Source of the DNA: Poronia punctata | Lineage: Eukaryota > Ascomycota > Sordariomycetes > Xylariales > Xylariaceae | Direction of reading: 5' to 3' | Assembly: GCA_022579005.1 (NCBI GenBank) | Contig: MU401488.1 | Location: 1 to 64,000, forward strand | Length of the DNA stretch: 64,000 nt | Shown: positions 49,737 through 61,763 of the stretch, one piece after another | Position numbering within the stretch: the stretch's first letter is position 1 | Layout of the letters: each line of letters begins with the position of its first letter | Notes under the pieces: generated by a model | What the model saw: only the letters and a program-made list of their open reading frames with translations | Database searches by the model: none | What the model was told of the DNA's origin: nothing | Translations under genes and position numbers: made by a program

Positions 49737-50663
49737 GCGGNNNNNNNNNNAACCCCACGGGCACCCCCCTTTAAAAAAAAAATGAACAGGCCATCAAATA
49801 TACCCCCCCCCAAAACCCCCACCCCCCCCCCCCCCCCCCCCCCCCCCAAGTAGGAAATGGAAGTGTTGCCAGCCCTTTACGATTATTAAATATTCACTAG
49901 TTTATAGACTTCTTCCTCATTGTTTTTAGCTCGCCAAACATCAAGATCGAACGAGGTAGGGCGAATTGAAACCATTCTGAGACACTACCTTCCGGAGCTC
50001 GCTACGGCCCGACCGGTTAGTTCCGTTACCCGCCCGCCGAAACAACTGCATGTCAACGTCATATAGAATTCAAACCCAAGTACAAACATGGAGTTGAGAA
50101 GGGTTTCCTTAATGTCCTACTAGAGTGTTCACTATACAAACAGTTGGCATACCTAAACCACAAGGCAAAAAGCTACCGGTATGTGAGAAAACCCTCCCAA
50201 TTATAAAACAAGCAGGGGACGCAGCATATGACGGCAGCATAGCGAGCACAAATGTTATTAAAAAAGATATAATGTGTAATGTGTAGTATTAGAAAGGCTG
50301 TATACAAAGTCTTATCGCTCGTGTAGCTGGCGGGTCTTTCAATAAATTGAACAGATAACACGGCGCCTCATTTGAGCCTTATGTCGATGGACTAGTCCAA
50401 TGCTGAGATACACACCGAGATATAACCACTCCGACATACACCCATGTTATCTTGCTGAAAATGTACCCCAACCACGAATAATGTTACAAATCAGGAGCTT
50501 TTTTTGTTCGTTGTCTATGAGCCATCGAGTTCACCGACGGTCTGAAACTAGATACCACTAATGTACCGAAGCAATCCCAACTCCGACGCCTGTTTGATGT
50601 ATCGCCGTCAGAAACTAACTGCAAGGGTCGAATCCGGCGCTCGCACATTGCAAAGGAAGACGC
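49109..50663. other. Intergenic region with assembly gap
   Basis: No gene is supported. The centre consists of homopolymers and unknown bases, listed separately. At about 49,372-49,388 there is a CAGACA repeat. Confidence 0.5.
49671..49847. other. Assembly gap within G and C homopolymers
   Basis: 64 consecutive G (49,671-49,734), then CCGCGG, ten N (49,741-49,750), and shorter C runs ending in 26 consecutive C (49,822-49,847). Homopolymers of this size next to a fixed-length N run are typical of a scaffold join or of failed reads at a G-rich locus. The true sequence and length are unknown. Confidence 0.95.
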
Positions 50664-51557
50664 TTAAAAATTCGAAGCAGCGTTTGTTGACGTTGGGGCG
50701 TGGTAGGTTTCCAGAGTGCTCTGGAAGGGGCTCCGGCCGCTATTGGCAGGCGCACTGGTCTCGGTTTTCTCGGCCGTCCCGGGACCTCCGAAGCCAGGAC
50801 CATAGCTGATCAGCTCTTCGTTTTCGTCCTGATTGCGTCTCTTGTTGCGTAGTCTCCAATAAAGAATACCGCAGGCAGCAAGAATAATGGCGCCTCCAAC
50901 ACCAACGGTTACACCAATGATTGTATTCTTCGCCGTATCGCTCAAGCCACCGTCGTCGTTGTTGCGGTCTCCGCCACCGTTCGCCAAGCCGGGGGTGGAT
51001 ACGACCACGGACTCCGAGCTTGAGACCTGCTGATTGCCACTGTCATCGGTATATGTATGATAGATAGTCTTGGTGAAAGTGGTTCTAGAGGTGGGCGTGG
51101 GTGACGGGGTGGTATCGGGCTTGGACTCGCCATCCGACTGGGAAGGTGACGGGGTAGCCGTGGGGGTTGGTGAGGTGATGGGACCCCTGCCGGTAGAACT
51201 CGAGGTCGACGAGGAAGATGACGAAGGGTCAGGGTCAGAATCAGTGGGTGTTGGCGTCGGGGTGTCGGTAGGTGTCGGCTCATCGGTAGTTGAAGTGCTT
51301 TCGTCATCGGTTGATGTAGTTGGCGTCGTCGTAGGTTCATCATCAGTTGGGGTGGGAGTACTCGTAGGCTCATCGCTAGACGTTGGTGTTGGTGTCGGCG
51401 GCGTGCTCTCGCTCTCATCGGCCGATGTAGAGCTCTCTTCACCCGATGGGATTGATAACTGGCGTGCTTCTACATCATGGTGGGCAAAGGATGCTCGGGT
51501 GGCGATGAGGACGGACAGGACCACCATCAAAATCTGAAGCCAGCGTGCCGAATACAT
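50664..51557 (-). CDS. Mid2-like, mucin-type single-pass plasma-membrane protein
   Basis: An uninterrupted frame of 297 aa. Residues 1 to about 25 form a signal peptide (WLQILMVVLSVLIATRASFA). An extracellular Ser/Thr/Pro/Asp-rich stretch to about residue 165 (PTPTPTSSDEPTSTPTPT) should be heavily O-glycosylated. A short segment TTFTKTIYHTYTDDSGNQQ and a Gly/Asn-rich juxtamembrane part follow. The TM helix is at about 211-234 (IIGVTVGVGGAIILAACGILYW), and a basic RLRNKRR and a cytoplasmic tail come after it. This is the layout of Mid2/Wsc-type cell-wall stress sensors, although no Cys-rich WSC domain is present. A signalling role is inferred from architecture alone. A simple structural mucin is the alternative. 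Confidence 0.85.
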   Translation of the reverse strand: MYSARWLQILMVVLSVLIATRASFAHHDVEARQLSIPSGEESSTSADESESTPPTPTPTSSDEPTSTPTPTDDEPTTTPTTSTDDESTSTTDEPTPTDTPTPTPTDSDPDPSSSSSSTSSSTGRGPITSPTPTATPSPSQSDGESKPDTTPSPTPTSRTTFTKTIYHTYTDDSGNQQVSSSESVVVSTPGLANGGGDRNNDDGGLSDTAKNTIIGVTVGVGGAIILAACGILYWRLRNKRRNQDENEELISYGPGFGGPGTAEKTETSAPANSGRSPFQSTLETYHAPTSTNAASNF

Positions 51558-54500
51558 GGTGATAGTAGTGGCGATGGTTAGAATGTGTGTCGGGTAGGTG
51601 TATAGGCTAGATAACTAGTGTTAGACCTCGTCGGTACAACCGGTGCCCGCGCGTGGTCGGAATATGGCGGAACGTCCCCGGTTATCCTGATCACAGCCGG
51701 CTATTCACAATCCCCGGGACGCAACGATGCAGTTCTGTATTGAATCAAAGAATTTCAAGTGAATGGACGGTGTATAGTAATGGCAACCACGATCCACTCC
51801 GAGATGGGACGATTGCTCAATATTGGCTAAAGAGTGAGAATAAGTTGGGTAAAGTCAAGAAATGATGGAAACGAGCGGAAGAACAGGGCTTATGCCATGT
51901 CAGGAGAGGGAGTTGGGGATGGATGACAGGCAGGAAACAGAATTTGGGCGAGGAGAGACAGCAATGGTCGCATTGACTTTCACAAAATAGGGAAGTGGAT
52001 CAGGGTCGAAGGGGGGGACCACGGTTCTTTGGTTCTTTGACTAATAGTGGAGCCATATTTGGGGGGGTGTCGCCCTTCGTATTACCTATCACGCCTCTTC
52101 TTACTGGTCTGAAAAATGTGTACCGGATGTTGTACTTCCCAAATGTAGGTACAACACATGACTTGAAATGCATATCAATAACACGTACGGGTACATGTAT
52201 ATAATGAGTGAGTTTTTTCAGTTTGATTTTAGGTATCTCGTGGTCCAAGAGTATGTCTTGCACAGCCATTTTCCCTTGCTGATCGCCCCTTTCTAGTACA
52301 GACCCTTCAAGTACTCGTATACCGCTTGACGATGGTTGTTGCAAACACAAACGCCTAGCTTGAATAAGGCCCAAGTTGACTGTCAAGGTTGCTTGGGTCT
52401 CGGCTTTTACTGAGACTGCTCCTAAGTTACCCACGCACACGTATCCTTCACCTAAAAGGCTGCAATTGTAAGTGAAACAGTCTTATTATATACAGATACA
52501 TAGGAATGACATGCAGATAGGTAACATGGAACCCTCTATTTATGATCAAGTCGAGTCGTAACGTTTCAAACCAACCCAAAGTTAAAGTGGTATCCTCTCT
52601 GTACAGCCACAATGTTAGCGGCCGTAAGGGCCTCCAACCAATCTGGTCTGGACTCTGTTGACCTCCCTAGCTCACTTGACCAAACATACAAGTAGACGGC
52701 ACTCTATCAACTGGAAGAAATCTCGGAATTGATACTCGTACGGAATGATTTACCTAGGTTAGGTTAGAAAAGTAAAGGAGTATTTCTGTATGTCGAAAGT
52801 TGCTGCCTAACCTATCTACGCATATTGTAGAGACCCTATAAGAAAGGAGCTATTTACTCGTAGAGCAACTATGTGTACAAGTAGATACCTATCCACTTGC
52901 ATCTCTTTACAACTAGAAAAGTGAATACCTAATGTACCTACATAGACCCAATATCAAAAAAGAGTCCTACACATGTCTATTATAGTTCAGCCTTATTCTA
53001 CATGTATATATCGCAGACTTCCTTCCTACCTAAATCAGAAAGTGTATTTGTCTCATCCTACAACAAAACCAACCAACCTGGTTTGTAAGGTGAGAGAGAA
53101 AAAAAGGTTACTGCCGTCTGCCGAGATAACACCGCACCGCCAAAACTAAAAATAACCCTTTAAACCCATATTTGTTTTAAAATCAAGTTCTTTACGCGTA
53201 CTTAAAAATCCCCATGTCTCTCTCTACACGTTATTCCAACTTTTTCATTTTCAACCGTTCTAGTGTTTTGGCGGTTTAGATGCTCTTGTTTTGAATTGCC
53301 GTAGGTACTCGTACTTAAAGCAGGGCCCGGTAAATACCTCCGCCTGCCAAGTTACGAGTAGGTATGTACAACCAACCTTTCTCTTATAAAAAGGGTTGCA
53401 AGCCATATTTTTTCTCACTTGGCAGTGGCAAAAGCTCCTTATTACGTGTGGCCCGTAGGTACTTAGGTACCTACCTACACGTCCTAGATATTGCCAATAT
53501 AACGTTACAGTCTTCTTTACTGTTACCTACCAACCAGTTTTGCAATTATCATAGCCCTTGAATAATATATATATATATAGATAACCTTAAATACAGTTAC
53601 CGTATATAAAATCAAATGCATTTATTATCTAAAACCCTACACGTAGATACTCATTTGACTTGCTGTGCTGTCCTGCGCTTGTACAAGCATTGCCAAAATC
53701 TACTTGTACGTGTAGGTACCTTGGGTAAAATACCGAAATCTCGGTACCTAGGTATTTGCCACTACCAATTCTCACCACCCAGTGCGCCGCCGCACTGACA
53801 CAAGCAAGCGCATACAAGACAGCAAAGTAGGTAGAAACATACTAGTAAAGAGAATTCTTACAGCTTACTTATAAATGTTACCAGCTTACTTATGCGTGAA
53901 TTATTCAAAATCTTGTACTTTTGTCATGCTGTATATTTCGAAAAGACGGAGAGGCTCATTTACCTAAGCTGTCGGTCAGGACGTGCTATATTGGTTGGTG
54001 CTCTTAAAACATTGTAATCGGAATAGGGGTTTATGAGATTCAACACCATCTACAAAACAAGACCGAGCCTACGATCCTAAAAGCACAAGACGACTTGCTG
54101 TAGAGACCACACAAATAGTTAACAGGCTACGGCAAAAATAATATCAACACCCACAGCAATAACAGAGCCTAACAAGATATCCTCTACTTCCAACATGGCT
54201 AGCCGTATACATATACAAATGAATACTCGAGGTTATAAAGTGTTCATTTACTTATAGGTAGGTTAAGTAAGTAGATTACGTATATTTCTCTTCTCTTCTC
54301 CTGTCATGTCCTATTCTCTCCTCTCTTGTCCTATTGTCATCTCTTCTTCCCCTATCCTAATCAAAGGACATGTAAACATCCCGCAATAAACGCAGCAGCA
54401 GCAGCAGCAGCAGCAGCAGATACGATACACAACAACAACAACAATCGACAATAAACGCCAGAACCAGGACCATGAAAGTAAACCAAACAAACATAAAACG

Positions 54501-54990
54501 CACAATCCATTGGCCAAATCGACGAGGAATGACACCCGCATGCATGCGTACATTATTCATAATAACAAATCCTCTAACCTAGGCCCCCTCCCCCAAACCA
54601 AACAAGAAACGCCTGGACGTTATTATGCTTTGCTTTGCTTTGCCACACTAGAGAGAGAGGAGAAGCCCTTCCCTTCCGGGATCCGCTACAGTGTGTCTGT
54701 CGCTAGAGGCATTCCATCAAAGTTTATGCCGGATCCTCCTCCTCCTCCTCCTCCTCAAGGTCCTATTTCGTTAATTTTCCCTGGCTTGATGATGAAACAA
54801 AAACAAAAGAAATAAAAAAACGGGGACGTCTTTCAAGTCGAAAAGACCCCGGGCTAGGTCAGAAAGGAAAGATGATCCATTATCCCTTCTTCCTTCTCCC
54901 CAATCATCCATCATCCGTGAATGCTTAAACATTTCGTGTAAAACTCATCTCGTTCCCATCCAATCTCTCATCCCCAACAGGCTCATAGTT
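51558..54990. other. 3.4-kb intergenic region, no gene seen
   Basis: The longest frame (52,000-52,440, minus) has no family resemblance. The region is dense in the dispersed TACCTA/TAGGTA and TACTCGTA motifs (about 52,730-53,760). It carries (CAG)n at about 54,391-54,419 and (TCC)n at about 54,735-54,756. An (AT)n run lies at 53,565-53,578. Confidence 0.5.
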
Positions 54991-57276
54991 TCATGTCTGA
55001 GACATAGGCCGTCTACGGGAGAGAAATGGACTGGGCATCTCGTCCTTCTCTGGATCCCACACAGCAGCGGGCTCGAGGAACCGGTCGACAACGCGCTCCT
55101 TAAAGGTGCGCTTGGGACTAACATTCCCGCTCTCAACTTGCCGGCCACCCGCCCTGGCCTGCTGTAGTTCGACTAGTGTCCGGCCCCGGGCCTTGTTCTT
55201 AACGACCAGCTTTGTGAGGGATGACGGCTCGGGATCCTTCTTTGATACAAAGGATAGGTTGCGCTGCAGCCCATTCTCCCCACTCGGGGCGTTTAGACTG
55301 GCTACCGACGGGATCTTGCTGAGCCTCCTATTAGGGGAGTTAGCCCTCTCGCGGAGAGCGCCGTTGCTACGCTGGGTACGCAGCTGCAAGTCCGGCACGG
55401 AATCGCTCGTGGGTAGCGGCGGCATGGGCTTGTTCAGACCCGAAGGGGCAGCTGGACCTTGTGTATTCTTTAAGCGGCTGATCGGTGCTGTCTTCATCGT
55501 AGTAAGCATCGGTCTCTGGGCGAAGGGGTTCTTGTTCGACCGGGGAGGGCGGGTTGGTGAGGGTATGACGGGGGTATCATCGTCGTCCTCCGACTCGGAC
55601 AGGATGGGATCCGAATCTCGAGCCTTCTTCCATCGACTCTCGTCGTCGTTTTCATGGAAGATGGAGGGCTGGTTTGTCGCGGGGGCTTTAGTAGAGTTCG
55701 TTCGACGGGGTGATAGGGACAGTGATGCGATTGCCATTGGTGACGGAGAAGCCATATCCACGTCCATAGGCGTACCGAGATGACGCTCAAACATGGTCTG
55801 GGCACGGCCGAGAGGACCACGGGTGCTCTTCTTTGCCGGCGCCTCGTCAAACTCATCTACCGAGTATTCGGTAATGTCTGTCGTGGAGGGGAACTCGCCG
55901 TCGGTGCTAGCGCCAGCGACGGATTGTGGGTATTCCGATCTCGAAGACGAGTTGAGGTCGGTTTGGGTTGTCTCTGGAGGGTCGGTAAATGTGACCGTCT
56001 TCTTCTGTAGTTCTTCCTGGACCCGTGCCTGCACCTCGGCTTCAAACCGTCTTTGAAGTTCGTCAAGCTCGATTTTGACAAGTCGATCGATCTCTAACCG
56101 GGCTTTTACTTCCCATTCTCTGCGCAGGGAAGATTCGATTTCCTGCCGCGCCAAGTTCTTCTCGGCTTCGAAGCTTGCTATCCTCGCCTCCACCTCCTTC
56201 ACCCTGATCTGGAAAGCTGCCTCCTTGACTTCCAACTTGGCCTTGAGATCTACCGCCTCGCGCTGCATACGCATTAACCGCACTACGGGAAGATTGAGCA
56301 AACTTGCCGTGTCAGGTCTCATATCAGGGTTCACCCGTAGACAATCCTTAATCACAGCCATCAGCTCGGCAGAATAGACTGGCGGTAATGGCGCGACCTT
56401 GCCCTCCTTGATCTTCTGGACCAGTTGGAAGTGTGTCTTGGCATTGAAAGGGGGTTCCTTTGCGCAGAGCTCGTATATGACACAGCCTAACGACCAGATG
56501 TCCGACTTCAGAGTATATCGTTCGGCGGCGCAAATCTCTGGCGACATGTAAAACGGAGTGCCTACGTATGTCGAGGCGAAATCGTGTGACTGGATCATCT
56601 TGGACAAGCCGAAGTCTCCAAGCTTGACCGAGTTGTTCTCTCCGAGGAATACTGTGGCACATCAGCACCGTGGCCGGGCATGCTCCTCGTGAAACTTACC
56701 GTTCTCAGGCTTCAAGTCCCGATGCAAGATCGTCATGACTCCCGGCGGTGTCCTCGGCTTTGACTTGACTCCGGCCGCGAGGAGGCTCTTACCCACCTCG
56801 GGAGGGTCGACACCGTAGTGGCACCGGTAAAGAGCAGTGACAAGCTGCGAAAAGACGACCCAGACAAACTCTTCCTCGGCATATTGGTTTTTCTTGTGCA
56901 GGTCACGGATCACCCGTCCCAGATCGCCATTCCCGCAATACTCCATGTATAGATGAAGATCTTGGGACTGCTTGAGGTGTTCACGGTGGAAGTAACCGAC
57001 GATGTTGGGATGCCGGAGCGAAGATAGGATCTGGAATTCGGCGTGCAGTTGCTCTCGTTCTTTATGGGACATCTTGAGGTAGCTGATCTCCTTGCGGCAG
57101 AGTACCATGCCATCGACCTTTCGTCTTACTTTTCGGATGACCCCAAAGGAGCCATGACCTAGAAGCAGAGCAGCACATTGGTTAGATGCAAGAGTTACTC
57201 AGGTTGCGTGGGAGGAAGGTCTGGGATCGGGCCTACCGATCTTCTCCAACACCTCGTATTTGTCAGACTCGGCCAT
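54991..57276 (-). CDS. nimA: NIMA-family serine/threonine protein kinase
   Basis: Three exons, 57,276-57,237, 57,158-56,700 and 56,651-54,991, give 719 aa. The kinase domain spans about 7-285: glycine loop GHGSFG (14-19), catalytic Lys36 in LCRKEI, HRDLKPEN (159-166, split by intron 2), DFG (179-181), activation segment ending TPFYMSPE (198-205), and SDIWSLGCVIYEL. An insert rich in Gly/Lys/Pro just before HRD is typical of fungal NIMA. A coiled coil follows at about 290-385 and a long Ser/Pro-rich tail runs to the C-terminus, close to Aspergillus NIMA (about 700 aa). NIMA promotes mitotic entry, chromosome condensation and nuclear-pore opening. The Ser/Pro and Thr/Pro sites in the tail suggest Cdk control. 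The symbol follows family identity; Kin3/Fin1 are the yeast counterparts. Confidence 0.95.
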
Positions 57277-58643
57277 GATTGAAGTTTTTACAGGGCAGCC
57301 AGTGTAGCTCAAGATAATCCAAGCTTCTCCTTATGTGCCATCAATCGACGAGAACGATGTGGAAGTCAGTGTGAACTTTGAAGATTGAGGGGGGAATCCT
57401 GCTTGATTAGTTGGTTCCTGAGTACAACAGCAACTACGCTAGTAAAGCTAATTTTTACTCGTGGTAAACAAAAGCCGAAAGGGAAAATAAAAGAAATGAT
57501 GTCGCGAATAACAAAACAAGAAGTGGTTTGAGTTCTTTGAAAAGCTGTCTGCATGCAGGTGTGCACGCTAATGAGGTGACAGCGCTTCCAAAAAGGTGAA
57601 CCCACCGTCCCTGACTTGTGAATCAACAAACTAGATGGTGACCACGGCAACTGCTGGGTTGTCTTTACCGATTGGGTATGAAGTGGGTCATCACGACAAC
57701 GCCAATGGCGGATACACCTCATTGGACAATGAGGGTCCAACTGGCTGGAGGTGGTTTCCCTCATTCTGATACCTACATTTCTACTCGTACTGACAAAAGT
57801 AGGTTATACACGTGTAGATGCTACCTATTGTAGGATATCCCTTGGAGTAACATTTCTAGCCAACTAGGTTCTGTGCATTGTTGCTTGTCTCACGCGGCTG
57901 TTTTTAGCTGTTGTTTGGAATGTTTGGTATAAGGGAAAATGGCAAATGACAAATGCACACACAAAGATGCCGGGTACGGTGTACCTACTACCTACACAGT
58001 ATCGCTATGGGCAACAGATTTGGTTTAGCCATTTCCGTTTACTGTATGTCATTACACAGTACACGTACATGGTAGGTTTTACCGTTTTACCATCATGGAT
58101 CCATAACACCCCTCATCTTCAATGGATATGCATATGCCTTGAAAGTTGAAGCACTCTCGCACGAGTATGTCTGTATGCACTACATATCATCCTGGTCCCA
58201 CTGGTTAAGCTGTTAATTGGCCTGTGGTAGCTATCCTGGGCATTTGTTCATTATCAACGGCTTTAGAAGTTTAGATAGACCATAACCCTACTATCGCCAA
58301 CAGTATGACCGACTGCATTTCACACTCGTAACAGTAAGACCGACTGCATTTCACACTCGTACCAGTATGACCGACTGTACCTACTCGTACCTGCTGTAGG
58401 CGGGGTTAAGTAGTGGTAGGCCTACGTAGGTACATACAGGAGAGCTGCCTGCATAATGGGTATATAATTCAACTTATCGGTCGGCTGTCTCTCGTAGACT
58501 CCAAATACACTCTCTATCATTTTGCTTCGACATTCCAGGGTCTTTGTTATAACCGTCTTCTATATTTCTTCTACATCATCACTTCCAATACCTTATATCT
58601 ATTTTAACTATATTTTTCCACACGTCACAGACCCTTAGACAAA
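57277..58643. other. Divergent promoter region between NIMA kinase and BTB genes
   Basis: About 1.4 kb. No gene is supported; the open frame at 57,366-57,764 (minus) overlaps the likely kinase 5' region and matches nothing. It contains a 31-bp tandem repeat, listed separately. Confidence 0.5.
58301..58380 (+). repeat. 31-bp tandem repeat upstream of BTB gene
   Basis: Units start at 58,301 (CAGTATGACCGACTGCATTT), 58,332 (CAGTAAGACC..) and 58,363 (CAGTATGACC.., incomplete). The first two differ at two positions. It lies about 265-345 bp before the BTB start codon and may hold repeated protein-binding sites. Confidence 0.85.
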
Positions 58644-60636
58644 ATGGTCCTCCGGAAACACCAGTTAGAAGCAAAACTCAAGGACGATCTGGAACTGGTC
58701 CAGACCGGCGTCCTAAGAGACGAGAATCCGCTCGACACAAGTGAGGAATTTAAACAACTTCTCGAGGCTTGTCGGAGAGGAGACCTCAGAACAACACAGG
58801 AGCTCATATCGGCTGGGGTCAACATAAATGGGAGAGATAGGTTTGATTACACCCCTCTGATTCTCGTAAGTTCCAACCTGCCCAGATGAAAAACTGCACG
58901 TCCCGGGTGACGACGACTAATACCTTGGACAGGCAAGTTTGTGTGGCCATTACGAGCTCGTCGAGTTGCTGCTCGAATCCGGTGCTTTGGCAGAACGCGA
59001 CACATTTCAGGGGGAGAGGTGCATATACAATGCACTAAATAACAAAATCCGAAATCTACTCCTAAGGTACGACTATTCCAAGTCGACCGACCCTCTCCAG
59101 CCATGGGCCGCCCATATCAGCTCCTTGATTTCGAAGGCGGGCCCTAAAACTTCGGATATCACCCTGACCGAGGGTGATGAGGCTTTCGACCTCCACAAGT
59201 TCATCCTTTGTGCCCGGTCGCCCTACTTCCAGAGGAAACTCGCGGATGCCCCGGAGACGAGTACTTGGAGGCTTCCTCAGTCGAAGCCGTTCGAGGCCTT
59301 CCGAATCGTCCTGCGCTATCTGTACCTCGGAGACATCCCCAAGGATGTGGCTGATGCCCAGAGTGTACACACCGAGGAGGAAATCCTCACGGGCATTGAT
59401 AAAATCAGCAGGCAACTAGAGATGTCTCAGCTGTGGGAGATGATACTCTCGTGGAACGACCGGCGGCTGACGAGGCAACGGCATCAGGACGAAGTATATC
59501 GGGCTCATCAGCAGATCGAAAGAGTCTTTGAGCAGAATGTCCTCGGCCACAAGATGACGGTCGACACCAGGAAAGTTGCCGAGGTGAAATGGCCGCGTGG
59601 CAACTCAATCTTTGCCGACTGTATATTACGGGCTGACGAGGATGTCGGTGAGGATACCCCGCAGCCCGAAGATGACAAAGATTCGAGTGCTATTCCCATC
59701 GGTCCCGCAGCCGATCCGAAACCGCAGAATGGCCACTCCGAGCCCAGGAAGTCGGTGCTCTACCCGGCACACAAGGCCATGCTTATCCGCTGCCCTTATT
59801 TCGAAGCCATGTTCTCTAGCCCGTTCATGGAGGCCCAAGAAACCAAACATCTACAGGTTATCAACTTTGACGGCTCCCCCAAGCTTCTGGAGATCATACT
59901 GAGGTACCTCTACACGGAAGAGTTGGTATGCCCCTTGGAGTACGCGCTGGACCTGCTGTATGCGTCAGACATGCTCTTCCTCGACAAGTTAAAAAACAGA
60001 GCGGCCGGCTTGATCAGCACACTCGGTAGCGGTAATAGCAACCCGCGGGCTGATCGCACCCGTGGCGGCGAGGAAGCTGAGCCCGAGGTCGAGCCCATCA
60101 ATGTCTACGACGTTATTCACACTGCATGGGACTTGAGGGTTCAGCGTCTGGAGGAGTTCGCGGCTCGATATCTCGCGGATCGGCTTGAACACTACATCGA
60201 CGAACCCGAATTCGCCGACTTGATCAAGGAAAGTGCTGCAAGGGTCAAAAATAGACAAGAAACCGATACGATCGAGTTACTCGACGATATTCGGTACTAC
60301 CTCGGAGAGCGCTTTCGGTTGAGGTTCGAAGATGCCGGGATAGAGGAGATGTTGGACGAAAGCGGCGAGATAGATGCCTCGGCGGTTGAGGGTCTGGCCT
60401 CACAAATGAAGGACATGGACATGGCTGACGAAACACGTGCGGATCCTGGCTCCAAAAACGCCATAAACACATATTGGGATGAGGACTCAACGGATGACCG
60501 AGGACTGGCTGAAGACGGTGTTAGGACATTAGATGGCGAAATGGCCGAGGACGAGTTTGCTTCGGATGCGATTAACTACCAAGTGTTACTGCGGAAGATT
60601 GACATCTTGTTAGAGAACCTCGACTTGGACGCATAG
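58644..60636 (+). CDS. Ankyrin and double-BTB/POZ protein, likely Cullin-3 adaptor
   Basis: Two exons, 58,644-58,865 and 58,933-60,636, with a 67-nt GTAAGT..CAG intron, give 641 aa. Ankyrin-type repeats lie at about 35-110 (FKQLLEACRRGDLRTTQELI, DYTPLIL-ASLCGHYELVELL). The first BTB domain, at about 150-255, has DITLTEGDEAFDLHKFILCARSPYF. The second, at about 295-430, has HKAMLIRCPYFEAMF and EIILRYLYTEEL. This arrangement matches S. pombe Btb3 and animal ABTB1, which serve as substrate adaptors of Cullin-3 ubiquitin ligases. An acidic tail ends LLENLDLDA. The intron falls inside an ankyrin repeat, and the second exon supplies the repeat's second helix, which confirms the splice. Confidence 0.93.
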
Positions 60637-61763
60637 GCCGGATTAGGGCAGAGTTCTCTTATGATACCCCAACGATGCAAGAAATATAGATTCATGCAGT
60701 TTTTACCCATACGCATTTCCTGTCATTCTTTCTAAATTCAAACTAACTCGTACAGACAGACGTCTTGGACATGAAATCGCCGAACAGGCTCCATGCCGCA
60801 CAAGACCTAACCCATCTACTTTGCAAAATAAGAAATAACTCGTAGAGATACCTACCATTTACATACCAGATGCTAGATTGGACCTATCTACATGTACCTT
60901 GGGTAGCATACAAGTAGCACGTAGACAACGTAACATTTACTTGTAGGTACTCGGACGTATACTCGGAGTCGTAGGGAACAAAGAAAGCATCAAAATAAAC
61001 AATTTCACCAGATGGCCAAGCCTTGAAACTCAACGGCCGAGTTTCTTGTACCTACTCGGAATCGTAGAGGATGATCAGTTAATAAAAGGGTCATTTTATT
61101 TCTGACCAATATAGTTGCAGCCAAGCCGACCTGGGAAGGGCTAGCGGAGATCCTCTATCCATTTATAGTCAGGGTAGTGGAAGGATCGTTCTTCCTCACT
61201 TTATAAAGCAAGGATGTACCCTCTTGGCTAAACAACTTTTGTACTTCCTAACAGTAGTGTTTCAGGCGTGACCCCCCCCCCCCCCCCCCTACGATAGTGA
61301 CTTTCATTTCTAACATGCACTCAAGGTAATTATATGTAAAAGTTACTCGTACATTTTGCTGAGATTCTCTATGCGCATGATTGAAAGAACCTATTATTTC
61401 ATATAACAGCAGTAATGCAAACATCTCTGCATCATGACGTGCCGCGTCATTTTGTGTTTCATCTACCCCACACCCCGCGTGTAGCTAATTATTAGACGGT
61501 ACCTTATACTCGTATTAATTACATGGACCTTTCACGCCGCTTACGCCCAATTCTGCAGGTGCCGTTGGTGCCGACTGCCAAGTATTAACAGGGTAGAAGC
61601 CAAGGACCTGTTGGGCCCCAGTATTCAGCCCACTGTTCTGTCTCCTGTTTCCGGGATCAAGGTTTGGGTTTGGCGGCCATTTGACTTTTATGAGAGATTG
61701 GGGGTTCTTGGATGTAGAACCTTTTTTCCCATCTTAAGCAATGCGACGACGGTTTCCAGCAAG
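60637..61763. other. Intergenic region, no gene seen
   Basis: Contains a C homopolymer of about 18 (61,272-61,289) and several TACTCGTA/TACCTA motifs. No gene is supported. Confidence 0.55.

Noticed and set aside
52000..52440. Minus-strand frame of 146 codons
   Set aside because: The longest in its gap but without domain, signal peptide, splice continuation or recognisable family. It is left out as unproven.
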